A stretch of DNA of 64,000 nt from positions 38,169 through 102,168 of the forward strand of contig BLJB01000206.1 of the NCBI GenBank assembly GCA_013423325.1, given 5' to 3'. Of this stretch, positions 43,446 through 56,127 are shown in pieces; position 1 is the first letter of the stretch, and every line of letters begins with the position of its first letter. The notes beneath the pieces were generated by a model. The model was given only the letters and a program-made list of their open reading frames with translations. It was not told the DNA's origin and ran no database searches. A program made the translations under genes and the position numbers. Source of the DNA: Usnea hakonensis (Eukaryota; Ascomycota; Lecanoromycetes; Lecanorales; Parmeliaceae).

Positions 43446-45063
43446 ATGCAGTTGCCATTCCACTCTACCGTACTGCTATGCGCAATCAGTCCGATATTGG
43501 CCAATGCCCTCTCTCTTGATGTTACTGACCCTGGTCAGTATCACTTGTCGGTAATACGCAATTTATCTTACTGATGCCGCTACAGCTTCCGTCAAAAATG
43601 CCTCAGCCATCGTGGCCAAAGATCTACTCAGCTACTATCACGCATCAGACCCATTCAATACCCCTGGCTTGTTCGGACATGACTCATACGGAGGGCCCTA
43701 TTACTGGTGGGAGGCCGGCGCTGTTTGGGGAGGTCTGATTGACTATTGGAACTACACCGGAGATGATCAATACGTCGGTCTCGTACAGCAGGCGTTGCTC
43801 TGGCAACTGGGACCAGATAACAATTACATGGTCCCAAATCAGACAAAGGAAGAGGTAAGATCCCTATGTTTTGAGATTCTTCAAGTCCGCTGACCGCGAT
43901 TGTAAATTCAGGCAAACGATGGCCAAGCAATCTGGGCTCTAGCGGCCTTGCGGGCAGCGGAACTCCAATTTCCCATTACCAAAATCCAATTTCCTGACAA
44001 CACCTCCTCTACAGCCACATCATGGCTCGATCTTGCGGTGAACGTTTTCAACGACCAAGCAGCTCGCTGGGACACATCAACCTGTGACGGGGGCCTGCGC
44101 TGGCAGATTTTCCCCTTCGAAGCTGGTTATGACTACAAGAACACCATAACTACTGGAGCATTTTTCCAGCTCGCCGCCCGCCTGGCTAGGTACACGGGAA
44201 ACCAAACGTATGCGGACTGGGCTATCAAAAGCTATGACTGGACAAGCACCGTTGGTTTTATCAGTCATGACTACATGGTATTCGACGGCGCATCTGTCAA
44301 AGGCAATTGCAGCGCGATTTCTCGGCTTCAGTGGACGTACATTGCTGCAACATTCATGTATGGAAGCGCCGTGATGACCAATTTTGTACGCTCGTCTCTC
44401 TCTCTACCTTTGCGCCAACTCACTGACAGTACTTAGACAAACACGAATGCAACGTGGAAGGATCGTACGAACAACCTGCTCTCGTCGATGTCCGTCTTCT
44501 TTACAGGAGGCCACAATGCCCACAACTCCACAGGCGGCGGAATCATGGCCGAGGTTGCCTGCGAGCCAGAACATACATGCGCAACTGACCAGCATACCTT
44601 CAAGGGTTTGACGGCGCAGTGGATGGGTGAGGCTGTGCAGGTTGCACCTTTTACAAAAGACAAGATCTTGGGCTACCTTCAGAGCTCCGCAGAAGGAGCC
44701 GCGAACCAATGTTCTGGGGGCGTCAATGGCACGGCTTGCGGGACGCTTTGGACGAACACTAAATACGATGGGAAGACTGGCCTCGGTCAGGAGTTGAGCG
44801 CAATGAATGTATTCCTAGCTAACCTTGCGGATCATTCTTCGGCTGCCACCAACGTCAACACTACCACGGTCAACACTACCACGGCCAGCACGACCGTGTC
44901 AAAGGCAACGAATCCGTCTTCGAGTCCCACTACCACCACATCTGGGAAACCTATTACAACGTCGGTCAAACCATCGTCCGGATCCGAGCGTTCATGGGCA
45001 GCGGCGAGCTGGACCTTGTCTTTACTGATCCCAACATCTCTGCTTTTCTCGTCACTGTTATGA
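43446..45063 (+). CDS. GH76 Dfg5/Dcw1-type GPI-anchored wall mannosidase
   Basis: Cell-wall enzyme of family GH76, believed to transplant GPI proteins onto wall glucan. The start MQLPFHSTVLLCAISPI gives a signal peptide. Exon 1 ends 43533 and exon 2 starts 43586. The (alpha/alpha)6-barrel segments include GGPYYWWEAGAVWGGLIDYW, GDDQYVGLVQQALLWQLG, TCDGGLRWQIF and SYDWTSTVGFI. A Thr/Ser-rich linker and C-terminal hydrophobic tail (SWTLSLLIPTSLLFSSLL) signal GPI attachment. Unlike the family's usual Asp-Asp pair in NDDQ, this protein reads ANDGQAIWAL, losing one acidic residue. The rest of the fold is intact, so it may be a low-activity or binding variant. Confidence 0.92.
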
Positions 45064-45601
45064 TAACCGCGGATTTTTTAGGTTTCGTGATGCGTATTAC
45101 AATAAGCATGAATGCCATTGCATAGCGTTCCCCAACTTGCGTTGATTCTGGTATCTATCGAGATAACCGCACACTTGTACAATACCCACTCTTCTTACAT
45201 AGAATCCTTTCTGACTTTTTAGAAACCAATCAGAGACTTGAACGGCTCAGAGGTCGTCGTGATGCAGCTGACCATCCTTGTAGCTGGATTAAGAAGAGCT
45301 CTCGGAATCACCTTGAAAGAGATCTTGACATAATGCGGAAAATAGCTGAAAATACGTACAACAGTACTGCGCCATCCGGAAGTCAGCCACGGAATGATGT
45401 GGCGGCTGACATAAGGGAAGTAAGCCGACTCCGCCCCGCCTAGCTCCGCAACCGCGGGGTCTTAAATACAGCCCTTCCTCTTCTTCAAGGGTTGTTTCTA
45501 CCTCTTGACCTTCTTACCTCTTAGTCATCATATCTTGTTATTTTCCTTCGAGACACTCTCCCAACCAACACACTCGAAGAATCAAGCTCGTTAAAGCCAA
45601 T
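45064..45601. other. intergenic, no gene seen
   Basis: Space between two plus-strand genes. It holds the GH76 3' end and the glycine-zipper gene's promoter; a CT-rich tract near 45475-45535 is likely the core promoter. Confidence 0.5.
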
Positions 45602-46285
45602 ATGTCGGATCCATACAACCAATACCCCCCAAACTACGCCCAAGGTTACCCTCCACAGGGTCCTCCGCAGGGTTACGACTACCAGGGATATCCCCCTCAA
45701 CAACAGTACGGCGAAGCACCTCAAGGTTACGGCCAACCCCACAGAACAAACTCATTTGGACCTCCTCAACAAGGCGGCTTCCAACATGGACAGCAAGGTG
45801 GCCAGTACGGTCAATATGATGCAAGCAACCCTCAAGGCCAGGGCGCTTACTAGTAAATATCATCAATTCGGCGCCTCGTCCCTGCGACTGACAGCTCTTC
45901 TAGTGGGAACCCGCCACCTCAAGATCCTCGATATGGTTCCACACCTCAATATAGCCAAGAGGGATACCAGCAACAGCACCAGGGCTACGGCCAAGAGGGT
46001 CGTGATCCCAATACTCCTTACGATCCTAACGCGCCACAGGGGGAAGAAGGTGAACGTGGTATAATGGGTGCTATTGGTGGTGGATTAGCAGGCCGTTATG
46101 CAGGTAAACAGATGGGAGGCCACACTTTCCTGGGCATGATCGGCGGAGCGATTGCGGGAAGTAAGCTAGAGGATGCAGCGAAGCAGAAGTGGGGTGGCGG
46201 CGGATCTAGTAGTGGAGGGCATCATCACCACCATCACGGCAGCCAAGGTGGAGGCAGTCAATACGGAGGAGGTGGAAGGTGGTAA
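45602..46285 (+). CDS. Gln/Gly/Tyr-rich glycine-zipper protein
   Basis: Two exons join across a 45-60 nt intron at about 45854-45900 (TAC TA|GTAAAT ... TTCTAG|T), turning an apparent stop into Tyr. The N-terminal half is a low-complexity Pro/Gln/Gly/Tyr repeat with phase-separation-like composition (QYPPNYAQGYPPQGPPQGY). The C-terminal half has a glycine zipper (GAIGGGLAGRYAGKQMGG, FLGMIGGAIAGSKLED), a helix pair that often packs in membranes or oligomers, then a Gly/His tail with a run of six His. About 200 aa. Such proteins are common in ascomycetes and poorly studied; membrane association or condensate formation is inference. If the intron is retained the protein truncates at GQGAY. Confidence 0.82.
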
Positions 46286-46935
46286 AGGACCTGACGAAGA
46301 GTGCAGTCTAATGTAGCGAGCTGGCGAGTTAGCTCTATCGCCATCGAAGCGGGAAGACGTTCAACGCATGACGTTCATGAAAGGCTGAATGGTCCGGACT
46401 TTTACCTCGTTGGCACTCTTTTTTGGAGCCTGCTTTGTTCCTATGGACGTGCATTGGAAATTTAAATTCTCTTCTAAATTCTCTTCATGCCTTTCCATTC
46501 ATTTGCGCAAGACTCTATTGGGTCCTGAAATCTATAAAACAATATAGTATCAGCTGAGCATCAAAGACACAATCCTCACTAGCGCATTACTAGCGCTGTA
46601 AGAAGGTTTTGAGAGTGGATTCATTCCTGTTGACCTTACTATCAAGTCTTTACGCAACGCCATCCAGACATATATATCGGACAGACAACTGATTGTACAC
46701 ATGTAGCCTGCTCCGTGCCCCGCATGCTGATCTAATAGTTCTCATGCAGCTAGCCAAGCTACATGCTGAACACTCAGCACCCCTCCTTACTTCCATTTTG
46801 TCTCATTCCACAACGTCGTCCACCGTTATAGTATCACTATCACAGAGATATTAACAGAAAAACTTCCTTAGAATCCAAGCTCTGAAATATGGAATTTGCC
46901 ATCCCACAATACTGACAACTGCACAGCCCATCACT
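46286..46935. other. RdRP promoter region
   Basis: 650 bp between two plus-strand genes. No gene or repeat recognised. Confidence 0.5.
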
Positions 46936-49900
46936 ATGGAGGTCATAGTGCGTAATCTCCATGATCAGGCTACTGAAAAACAGGTCGACAACTTTTTCCG
47001 CAGCATTCTCGACAAGCTCGGAATCAAAACCTACCTCTGCCAAAAGTTGAGAGCTCGAGGAGTAGCCACGATCACAATCCTGGACATCAACAAAGCTCGA
47101 CAGTTCATCAAGATCCATGGTCAGACCCAACCGGGTCCAAAAGGTTTCGCCTCAGTGCACTCAAAACTTTTCCATATGAAACGACCCATCAACTGCAGTG
47201 TCAGCAACAACACTCCAGATGAATTCCTTTTGCGCAGTCTAAAGAAAGAAGAAAGCGACCGATATGTCGCAGGAAGCCAGTCCAAGAAGCCGAAGATCGT
47301 TCCAGGAAAAGTGGACGAAAACCACCGACCAGGACTCGATCATAATCGACGTGCTTTCGATATCAGCTCTTTGAACTGCGGGCAATGGGACTATGTGGGT
47401 GCTGACCTTACCTTCGTCACTTACTCGCAAGAGCGCAAGAGAGGTCGTATGATCTTTGGTCCTCGCAGTCTTTTGATTAAGCTTTGGCCACAAAGCCCTA
47501 CTTTGCCAATCCAGCAGGTTGATATTCCATACAGCAGTGTCCAATCCATGACTATTGGCCCTAACACTAATCCATCCGTCACCTTCTCGCTTGCAGAATC
47601 ACCAAAACTCTTTGAGGGTTTGGATACTGGCGCCGACATCCTTGAAACTGCGCTCAAGAAGTTGTTGTCGCCCAAGGCAAGACAGACATTTACGAGGCAG
47701 CGGATCACTGCACTTGACAAAGAACATGAGTCCGTGGTGTCTAGTTGTCTTTGCTACAGAATCATGCTCTCCAATGGTGCTGATGTTGCAGGTATACGAG
47801 CCTTGAGGCGCTTCCCAGAAATTCCAGAAAGTTTCTCATGGGACACGTCCGCGGTCATGAAAACACCTTTCGCTGCTCAAATGGCCGCCTTACATTCTGC
47901 CTTGAGTAGCTCTAAGTATGTCAGTCTACCCTTTGACTTGAAATTCCAAATGCAAAGGCTGGCTCAGAATGGTTATCTGGGTCCAGCCAAAGTGATCGAA
48001 CTTCTGGCGGTGGTGTCTCTGCATGCTAAAGAGCGAGACATCAGCATTGTTACCTTGTCTGTACGGAACTTATGCGCGCAAATCCCTTTCGCTGGACCGG
48101 CCACAGAGGCCTCAGACCTCAGCCTGAATACATTGAGGCAAATGTTAATTGACAATCAAGAGTCCATCATTGGGGGAGAAACCTATCAGCCTAATCTAGC
48201 AGACCAGTACGACCATATTGCCTCTGTCCATAAAGTAATGGTGACACCGACGGGTATCTATCTTGATGGTCCGGAGCCAGAAGTGAAGAACAGAGTCCTC
48301 CGCAAATACTCCGAATTTCCAAATCATTTCGTTTCGGTCTCGTTTCTAGACGAGGATGGTGAGGCCCTTCGACTTGATCGCCAAACCTCTGGCGAGGTAG
48401 TCTACCATGGTAGATACAAGAAAGTACTGCAAGAGACGATTACAATTGCTGGCCGTGGGTTCGAGGTACGCAAGCTGTGTTCCTGTGAGAGTAGTATTTT
48501 GATCTCTTTGCAGTTTCTCGGCTTTTCCCACTCTTCGCTCCGGTCTCAGACTTGCTGGTACATGGCTCCTTTTACGCTCAACGGCTCTATTAAGCACGCA
48601 GAGGTTGTGGTTGAGGACCTCGGTGACTTTAAACTCATACGATCACCTGCGAAATGCGCAGCTCGAATTGGACAGGCTTTCTCTCAGACCTTCAGCTCCA
48701 TTCACATTCCTTTAGAAGCAATCAGGATAATACCGGATGTTGAGAGAAACGGCCGCACATTTAGTGATGGAGTCGGGACCTGCTCTTCCGAGGTGCTCGA
48801 AAAGATTTGGCACGAATACCCTCAAGCACGGCGAGTACGGGGACTGAGACCCACAATATACCAAATTCGATTCATGGGTAAGGCTAAGCAGAAGGTGTTA
48901 TGTGATGCCTGAATGCTAAAATGCCCCTTTGTTCTATAGGTGCGAAGGGCGTCATCTCTCATGACTCTAGACTTCAAGGTTCCGCTCTGTGCCTCAGAGC
49001 CTCCATGATCAAGTTTGAAGGCACAACAGCTTCTAACATTGAAATCTGTGGCGCTGCCTTCAAACCGTTGCCCATGTTCTTGAATCGCCAACTCATCAAG
49101 ATACTTGAAGATCTTCATGTTCCAGCTGAAGCCTTTCTCAATCTCCAGGCAGATGCAGTCGAGAAACTCCGGATGACTACCGTGTCTCCGATCAACGCAG
49201 CAACTTTCCTTGATAGAAACTCGATCGGAAAACAAGCGCGAACGCCCTGGCTGATCCGCGCGCTGCGGGACATTGGGCTCTCGTTCACTAATGACGTCTT
49301 CCTGCGGAACACTGTTGAGCTAGCGGTCCTGGTGCAGCTGCGAGAACTCAAGCATAGGTCTCGAATTCGAGTTGATAAAGGGGTGACGCTATATGGTGAG
49401 TTTGTTCTTCGCATATGCAGTGCCTGTAATTCATATATTATTTAGGGATCATGGACGAGAGCGGTTTTCTGAAAGAAGGCGAGATATACTGCTACACCCA
49501 TGATGAAGCGGGACCCAGACTCCTCACCGGTAAGGTCGTCGTCACAAGATCCCCAGCTCTACATCCAGGCGATGTACAATGTGTGACCGCAGTCGATGTT
49601 CCAGCGGACAATCCCCTCCGGGCACTTCACAATCTTGTGGCCTTTAGCAGTCATGGCCACCGAGATTTGCCTTCGCAGCTTAGTGGAGGAGATCTGGATG
49701 GCGACCTCTACAACATCATCTACGACGACGCATTGTATCCCCAGCGACTATCACAACCTGCGGACTACCCCACAGCTACGCCCATTGACATTGGTAGACC
49801 AGTGGAGAGAACTGACATGACAGACTTCTTCCTACAATTCATGGAGAATGACAACCTCGGGCTGATAGCCACTTTACATCAAATCCTTGCAGATCAATCG

Positions 49901-50913
49901 CCTCTGGGAACGTTCGACCCTTCGTGCATCCAGCTCGCTGGCATGCATTCCACTGCGGTAGACTTCTCAAAGACCGGTATTCCGGTATGCATCTTCAGAG
50001 CTTTATGAAGAGCATTTCTCGTAAACAAATTTTGACATTCACAGATTAACTTTCAAAAATTGCCTAAATTTCCTAAAGCTCGCCCAGATTTCCAGGCGCC
50101 AGGCCCACGTGTCCTGGTGGAAAAGAATGTCAGTTTTGATGAAGTAGACTTGGCGACCCCTCCCGACGAAGACAATGAGTTTAATGAAGTAGCGAGCTAT
50201 GGTCCGCCGAAACTACATTACTACGAGAGCCAGAATGTGCTTGGAAAGCTCTACCGCGAAATCGACGAGCACAAATTCTTTGAGGCAATCCAGAGGCAGT
50301 CCAGAATGCCGGGTTCCAATCCAGACAAGACTCATAGTCTTGCGGACGCTGTTTGGAGTTACGTCCGTGAAAAGACGGCTTTGATTCAGTGGCAGCATTA
50401 CATGTCCTGGGCTAGGGATGTGAAAGATAAGTAAGTTGCAATTTTCCGCTTCTGCATCCATGACGCTAGAGGAAGTTGACCTGACGCACCTCTAGCTACG
50501 ATGACAACCTTGTCGATACAATGTTCCAATACTCAAACCATCCCACACAATTCATCTCAGAAACTGAAGTCTTCTCCGGCAACATCCTCGGCAAGAACGG
50601 CGCCCAGAGCAAGCGCCAACGCGAATCCTCCAAGACCATGAAAGAAAAGCACGACCGCGACGTGGAATACACGGTTCTATGCATCACGCGCGGCGACGGG
50701 GATGGGGATGACAGCAGGGCGGAGGCCCTGGAGAGATCTATCGCTTGCCTGTACGTGGCGTGCAACACTCCCCGAGTGCGGAAGAAGGTGGGCACGCTGG
50801 TCAGCTTCACGTGGATCGCAGCGGCCTTGTGCTTGAAAGAGGTGCAGAAATTACAAGGCGCCGATTTGTTGTTTCGATCTGACAGATATACCCCCCAAGC
50901 GGCATTTACGTGA
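46936..50913 (+). CDS. RNA-dependent RNA polymerase (RNA silencing)
   Basis: Eukaryotic-type RdRP that turns single-stranded RNA into double-stranded RNA for Dicer, in quelling, meiotic silencing or transposon defence. N-terminus: an RRM-like fold (MEVIVRNLHDQATEKQVDNF). The RdRP core follows: FLGFSHSSLRSQTCWYMAPF, then QIRFMGAKGVISHD across an intron, SRLQGSALCLRASM, and the catalytic loop LSGGDLDGDLYN (DxDGD). A helical C-terminus ends YTPQAAFT. Introns fit near 48468-48515 (48 nt, no stop, so retention is in frame), 48880-48940, 49396-49445, 49985-50045 and 50432-50495. Length is about 1,230 aa, shorter than N. crassa QDE-1 and of the size of S. pombe Rdp1. The catalytic Asp residues are intact, so the locus is probably functional. 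Confidence 0.94.
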
Positions 50914-52504
50914 AGCGGCAAAGACATCTGTCTGTTTGCGTGTGGTAATTGAAGTTGTCAAGTGGAAAAAGAGGGTAATGATGTCAGTAAGACAAAAGGG
51001 TTCTTTCCCTCGTCGCTAAAGTGGCTGTATGTGGCCCACCTGATCTTTTTAGTTCTACGTCAAGTCAATGAACAGATCACTAGCCGTCCCTTGCCATCCC
51101 TCCCCTCCTTGTTGCTAGTATCACCCAGAAGCCCCAAACTTCCTGGAATATATATCTAATTTCCTATCTCACGCGCTCACCACAGCCCAATACACACTAA
51201 TTCGATGGATCCGGTATGCTGAGATTCAACACCCTTCCTTCCACCCCTCCACCAATCCACCACTACTACCCCCCCTCCTCCCCAAAGCCAACCACTTCAA
51301 AAAAGAAGACCCCCTCCCCAAGATGATGGGTGAGTGGAAAGAAAGGAAAGGAAAGGAGAGGAAAGAAACTTTGCTCCCTAGCTTGTATTTATTGGTCAGA
51401 GAATGGTGGATAGAGTGTTGGAGGTTGTCAGCGGGAAATTGGAGTGAAAGGGATTGGAAGGTTGTGGGATGGGATGGGAGATGGAGTGCAATAGCGAGTT
51501 CAAGGCGTGTGTCCGTGTTGGATTGGGGTTGTTTCATGGCTACAGTTCGCTTGATTGATTATCGACATGGGATCAATTCCGACGTGGTTTTTCCCCGCTC
51601 GCGGTTTTCAATTGTTTAATGTACGCGGGATGTTTAGAGAGAGACTGCACGTATTCCATCATTGCCATGTGACATATTCAGAGCTCGCCAGTCGCCAGGC
51701 TTCATGTTTCGTCGCTAGCCGACTCTGATCTAAATGTAGAAATGGGATCTGTTTCATGCATGCAAAATACCCATGCAGGATTACACCTCTCATGCTATGA
51801 TGCTGATTTGATAGCGAAATGCCCCATGGCGCTTTGATGTAATTCAGTCGTTGCAGCAATGTTTAATTCTCGTAGCCGCTGTAGGGCTTCTTGGCTCTGC
51901 CTTTTGAGCCAATCGACGGATCGGATCGCTTATGTAAAAGTTTAGCGCTTACTTGTTGTAGATCTAGCGTCATCGCTCATGGTTTCATCTCTGTCTCGTG
52001 TCTATACAATTTCCTTCAATCCTCTGGTTGCGAAAAGAATGAGCTCTCCGAGAGACTTGACCAAAATTATATGATGCTCAAGGAGTCAAAATTAAAGTGA
52101 ATTGGCGCCCTGGTGGATTGTTATTTGATCATCTTCGTCGCCGACCTTTGAGGACTTGCGCCTCGACTGCGCCTTCTTTTTCATTTTGAATGATACAGCA
52201 ACTTCTCAACTCTGGCTTTTCGCATGAATTCGGGGAAACAATAACACTTCTTTCATTGCAATCACGCTCTCTTGGCACCTTCTTATGGATTTGTGTTGTC
52301 GTTAGCGGCTTCCCTGCTCTCCGATTGGCAGATAATTAACCAGTTGCTGTGCGTCACTCGCGCCGCTGCAACAACTTCACAATCCGACAAAAGAGGTACC
52401 AGAATTACTTTCGAGCTCTCACAACCCAAGTCGAGCGCCGAAATCAAAAAGCCTCACGTATACGCCATTCTGCAGTATCAAAACCGTTCTGCAACGTCCA
52501 AACG
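50914..52504. other. intergenic, about 1.6 kb, no gene supported
   Basis: An A/G-rich tract (GGAAA-type, about 51340-51370) and small frames (51226-51537, 51891-52100) lack motifs. The in-frame extension of the next gene up to 52349 is treated as leader. Confidence 0.5.
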
Positions 52505-53353
52505 ATGCGCCCCTCAACGGCACCCCGGCTCCCCACTGCTGTAGTCTTTGGTATTTTACTCACAACAATCTCTGCCCAAGTCGATGCCCTCACGCTTTCA
52601 GACAAACAGCCTATCAACGGTTTCGATGCCGCCTGCACTAATGCCTACAACACGCCCCTTACAGACTGCTCTAATTCCGACTTCGCGGGGCAGGGCTGCT
52701 CAAACAAATGCATAGGCTTCCTCGACAGTCTGCAAACTACCATGATAGCAAGTTGCGCCGGCACGAATGCTTACGACAACACATTGATAGGGCTATTCCT
52801 AGCTGGCCAAGGTGTTCATACACTTTGCTCCAACGTTCCTAGTGGGGCCACATCATCTAGCGGTAGCGGGGCAGGGAATGAAGCGCAGGCCGGGGCGCCT
52901 ATTATCCAAGATCAGTCTGCAGCGGGAGACATGAGCACATCGACTACAAGTACCAGTACTAGCACGACGATTACTACCTCTACAACTTCAACATCGTCTA
53001 CCCCCGAGGCTGCTTCTACGTCCTCGACCTCCACATCATCTAGCCCTCAAGCCGCTGCTACAACCTCAACTACCACAGTCGTTCCTATTACAGTCACTCC
53101 AGAAGCTACCACTACGAGCGTTGCAGTCGTTGGCACCACCGTAGTGCCAGCGTCGCCTTCAGATACTTCGACCAGCACATCACACGCGCAGAGCTCCACC
53201 TCGAGTTCCAGCACATCAACTTCTACCAACAATGGCAATGGTGGAGGGACACCATTGGATATAGGCTCCTCCGCAGCATGCCACGGAGCGGAACTGAGTA
53301 TGTGGCTGTTTGCCACTCTGGCGGGATCGGCTGGAGTAATATGGCTTCTGTAA
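52505..53353 (+). CDS. GPI-anchored Cys/Ser/Thr-rich surface protein
   Basis: 282-aa secreted protein on a single exon, preferred start at 52505. The signal peptide is VFGILLTTISAQVDA. A compact Cys module follows (about 45-115): CTNAYNTPLTDC, GQGCSNKCIGFLDSL, SCAG, LCSN, a pattern seen in other fungal wall proteins. The next 150 residues are almost all Ser/Thr/Ala/Val and would be heavily O-mannosylated. It ends in SSAACHGAELSMWLFA with a hydrophobic tail, a GPI signal. It is likely a cell-wall or surface protein. An adhesion or wall-sensor role is possible; no enzyme motif is seen. Confidence 0.85.
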   Translation: MRPSTAPRLPTAVVFGILLTTISAQVDALTLSDKQPINGFDAACTNAYNTPLTDCSNSDFAGQGCSNKCIGFLDSLQTTMIASCAGTNAYDNTLIGLFLAGQGVHTLCSNVPSGATSSSGSGAGNEAQAGAPIIQDQSAAGDMSTSTTSTSTSTTITTSTTSTSSTPEAASTSSTSTSSSPQAAATTSTTTVVPITVTPEATTTSVAVVGTTVVPASPSDTSTSTSHAQSSTSSSSTSTSTNNGNGGGTPLDIGSSAACHGAELSMWLFATLAGSAGVIWLL

Positions 53354-54350
53354 AACCTTGGAGTGAACCCGTTGGTGCTATGGAGCTTTCTCATTCGAAA
53401 ATCACGTGCATATACAGGGCCGGCCTGCAGGACAGTGATATAGGAACGCGATTGGGGCTTGATACTTCTCTGATCCGAGACGTCATTTATTGAGTTTGCA
53501 TTTTGAGCGTGGCGTTACACGGAGCAGTCTAATGCAGATGATGACGACGCTGTATTAATGTTTTTGAGTGAAAGCATGCGTTTCCACCTCGATGTTTCAC
53601 AATGCCTAGGTGGTTCATATCCACCACAACGCAATTCTAGCGTTGATGATGAGGTGTATTATCATATACGACAGCGAAGTCTAAAATTGAAGTATATTGA
53701 AAAGTATCATACTTTATCACCTGATACTTCATGCCTTGTGTGAAAATACTCCTTCGAATTACGCAGGTGGTTTTATGTATGAGTCTCGACGCCGTTTAAT
53801 ATAATTTCGTCGGGAAGGACCCGCATGCCACCTTCCTAAAGCGTGTCGGGCGTGGGCAATAGTGCAACAGGGCTGAGCGTTTGGCTTTTAGGGCTAGTCT
53901 AGGCTCTGGAGATTGCTTCTAACTTCTGCAAGTACCTACGTATTGATTTGATTACTACTCACATTACAGAATCACAATCACATATCTCATCTTAAAAGAC
54001 AATCGACAAAACAATAAGCTGGAACATACCAGAATGCCTGTCTGTGTTTGAGACGTCCTTATGTCACTCGGCCAGGTGTAACAACTCTTGCCTCTACCGC
54101 CCTTCCTTTCCCTTTCCCCACACTACAAGCCTAACCTCCAAGAATAGACGCCTGCGTCGACCTCTGCATAGCTTCGCATGAACATTGAGACGGGGCGGTA
54201 TCCTTCTTTTCAGAACCCACTCCCCTTTACCGCCACACCTTATCTAGCCAAGAGCAGCAGGAAGAACCCTCACAGCCTTGGCCCGATCAGGCAGCACCTC
54301 TTTGGACGTCTGCCATGAAATAGGAGCACTATTTTACAATCTCTCGCAAC
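53354..54350. other. intergenic / STE50 promoter
   Basis: About 1 kb between two plus-strand genes. CT-rich DNA near 54080-54300 is the likely STE50 promoter. No gene supported. Confidence 0.5.
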
Positions 54351-56127
54351 ATGGTCATACCGCCAACATACCATGATTCGGATGCAGATGACGAGTATGA
54401 GCGAAGCGTCATGACATCACCCCTCCTTGCTACCGACGATGATGCCTCGCCTACCGATTCCGACCCTCCCTCTACCGAGCCTACACCCACCACATTTGGG
54501 CATAATATAGACATGGGCAAGCTATCACCTGGGAATTCGGTAGTGGGCTGGACGACTGAACAATGCGCCGACTATATTTCGAGTCTGAGCCTGCCGCAGT
54601 ATCGGGACAAATTTTTGGGTAAGAATGAATCATACTAGGCTCCTGTGCAACAATTATAACTAGCCTTGTGAGTGCCATACGAGGCTAACAGAACTGTTTG
54701 CAAAGAAAACGAAATTGTTGGCGAAGCGTTGATAGCGTTACGACATGAAGAGCTCAAGGAAATGGCCATCATGAGCGTCGGGCACAGACTTACGATCCTC
54801 AAGGGAGTCTACGATGTCAAGATCAAACAAGATATACCGATAGATTCGGATCACTGGATACCGCCGTGTATGTCACTCATTCTCCTGACTTTTTTAAGCC
54901 ACATCTGATATGTGACCAGCCGCCGATGCAATGGCGCAAGATCAGACCGCTACTAGAGACGACATTTCGCGCATCATTAAGTCTATCGAAATCCGTGATC
55001 ACCGCATCCAAGCAGCCGAATCTGAATTGAGAAAGATTACCGATGAGTACCGACGACTTCGAGACGAGCTCCTGCCTATCTTCAGGATGGCAAAAGACTA
55101 CTCCCAACCCTTACCTTACCATCCGAACAATAACCACAGTCCTAATCATCACGAAGATGCTATGTCGCCAATGGTATCACAGCTGCCACCAGAAAAGCCT
55201 GGCAGCAGCTTATCCCGCAAGTTCTCCACCAAACGACTGTTCCTCGGCGGCACGCCGAAGAGCAGTTCCCCGACCCACATACCCCAGTCTATACCCGAAG
55301 GTCGTCAGGCTGATACGTCCCTCGATCCTTCTGCAGCCGCTGTCGCAGCATCGAATCATCTTACAACAACGGCAATGGGAGGTTCTCAGCCCTCTACATC
55401 ACCGTCGCAAGCAAACATACCCTCACCAACCTCACCAATCACATACGCCAATCAACCCACCCTCCACCAACGCACCTACCGTGATCAGCAGCCACCGAGT
55501 GGCGGCTCAAGGAATATTTATTCTCACGCTGAAGACCCACAACTATACTCATCTTCGGTCTCCACTTTTACTTCCGATCGAGACCGAGATCGCAGCAACC
55601 CTACACCTACTCCGGGCAGCCAGCGGAACCGTGGTCCACCTCTTGAGCAATACCAGCAGGCGCAACAAGAGCGAAAACAGCAACAGCAGCAACCACAACA
55701 GCAGCAGCAAATGCAAGACGAGCCACCAGCTTCCAATAATAACAATGTCGAGATATTCAAAAAGTTCCGCGTCAGTATGGAAGATCCCTGTGAGAAAGTG
55801 CTTCCGGCAGCTCTCAAAAAGTACAACATCGATGCCGACTGGAAAAATTATGCATTGTACATAGTCTACGGCGATCAAGAGCGGTGTCTGGGCTTGCGAG
55901 AGAAGCCGCTGATACTGTTCAAGCAATTGGATAGGGAAGGAAGGAAGCCTATGTTTATGCTTAGAAAACATGCGGCACCGTTGGAGGGACACAGCGGGCC
56001 GACAGGCAGTGGAGGAGGGCCAGGAATGGGTATGGGAGGTGGAGGAGGGGGAGGATACGATGCGGGAGGATTGGGGAATGGGAGGGGACACCAGAGTAGC
56101 ATCCAGCTACCAGGAGGAGTTTTGTGA
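54351..56127 (+). CDS. ste50: Ste50 MAPK pathway adaptor (SAM + RA domains)
   Basis: Cytoplasmic adaptor that links the Ste11 MAPKKK to upstream activators in pheromone, filamentation and osmotic signalling. Three exons. The N-terminal SAM domain (about 60-130) has VVGWTTEQCADYISSLSLPQ, then a splice with an AAG acceptor giving FLENEIVGEALIALRHEELK and VGHRLTILKGVYDVKIK. A coiled coil follows (IEIRDHRIQAAESELRKI), a Ser/Pro/Gln-rich linker with a long poly-Gln run near 55670-55710, and a C-terminal RA domain (IFKKFRVSMEDPCEKVLPAA ... GDQERCLGLREKPLILFKQL). The Gly-rich tail after the RA domain ends LPGGVL. Domain order and splice are typical. It converges on the cyclophilin gene. Confidence 0.95.
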
